From: Prevotellaceae bacterium | Lineage (GTDB): Bacteria; Bacteroidota; Bacteroidia; Bacteroidales; UBA932 | Assembly (NCBI GenBank): GCA_031259655.1 | Contig: JAIRLF010000332.1 | Span: forward strand, 1-5,297 | Direction: 5' to 3' | DNA: 5,297 nt | Part shown: positions 5,177 to 5,297 of the stretch, in pieces | Layout: each line of letters begins with the position of its first letter | Position numbering within the stretch: position 1 is the first letter of the stretch | The notes under the pieces: generated by a model | Told to the model about the DNA's origin: nothing | What the model saw: the letters and a program-made list of their open reading frames with translations, nothing else | Database searches by the model: none | Translations under genes and position numbers: made by a program

Positions 5177-5297
5177 ATGATTATGAACGAAGATAAGAAC
5201 GTGAAAAGATTGCCCTACTGCAATTCTAATTTCAAAAACATTATTCTTAAAAACTACGCTTATGTGGATAAGACGCGGTATATCGAGATGCTCGAAA
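5177..5297 (+). CDS. N-terminus of an AAA-ATPase-like / PD-(D/E)XK nuclease family protein, cut by the window edge
   Basis: Forty codons are visible from ATG 5177 to the right edge. The segment KRLPYCNSNFKNI (residues 10-22) followed by NYAYVDKTRYIEMLE (26-40) is the characteristic opening of the family annotated as AAA-ATPase-like (DUF1703, PF09820) with a C-terminal PD-(D/E)XK nuclease-like domain (PF08011). That family is present in many near-identical copies in Bacteroidetes and gut anaerobes, and its cellular role is not settled. The Walker A motif expected soon after this segment and the nuclease domain lie outside the window, so intactness cannot be judged. Usual members have Gly where this one has Cys15 (LPYG). 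A second in-frame ATG at 5183 is an equally possible start; neither has a Shine-Dalgarno sequence, but both follow an A-rich leader and a good -7 box. Confidence 0.78.
   Translation, partial: MIMNEDKNVKRLPYCNSNFKNIILKNYAYVDKTRYIEMLE

Overview
The window looks like chromosomal DNA of a member of the Bacteroidetes, probably Bacteroidales. The signs are: a long DUF2723-type membrane glycosyltransferase of the form seen in that phylum; promoters with the Bacteroidetes -7 box (TAnnTTTG) ahead of two genes; starts with little or no Shine-Dalgarno sequence; a secreted esterase-like protein with Gln at the predicted +1 position of the mature chain; and the start of a gene of the AAA-ATPase-like/PD-(D/E)XK family that is expanded in Bacteroidetes. 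Genus cannot be told from this window.

Layout. Positions 1-119 (+) hold the last codons of a gene that enters from the left, tentatively a Bacteroidetes 6-bladed beta-propeller protein. Positions 120-657 have no credible gene but are dense in repeats: a 19-bp perfect direct repeat (112-130 and 543-561) brackets about 412 bp carrying a degenerate 98-bp inverted-repeat element, an 18-bp tandem duplication running into a 26-bp perfect palindrome, a 100-nt unit that can fold with two internal hairpins, and a 15-bp perfect hairpin. Positions 4482-658 (- strand) hold a likely two-gene operon: a 996-residue DUF2723 / protein O-mannosyltransferase-like membrane protein, then 27 bp later a 268-residue exported alpha/beta hydrolase with an intact Ser-Asp-His triad. 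A -7 box lies about 43 bp upstream of the first gene. Positions 4483-5176 separate this operon from a divergent gene on the right and contain a short ATTCT-repeat patch, a small hairpin, and what looks like the remnant of a small lipoprotein gene (4833-5015, broken at its third codon). The right edge (5177-5297) is the first 40 codons of an AAA-ATPase-like gene behind a perfect TAnnTTTG box.

How the parts work together. The operon suggests envelope or secreted-protein glycosylation: the DUF2723 protein would act in the inner membrane with its catalytic loops facing the periplasm, and the hydrolase would be exported to the periplasm or beyond, where it could remove acyl groups from a glycan or act on an unrelated ester. 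That link rests on co-orientation and close spacing only. I see no CRISPR array, tRNA, rRNA, complete insertion sequence or obvious defence or secretion system. The most unusual part is the repeat-filled intergenic region at the left.
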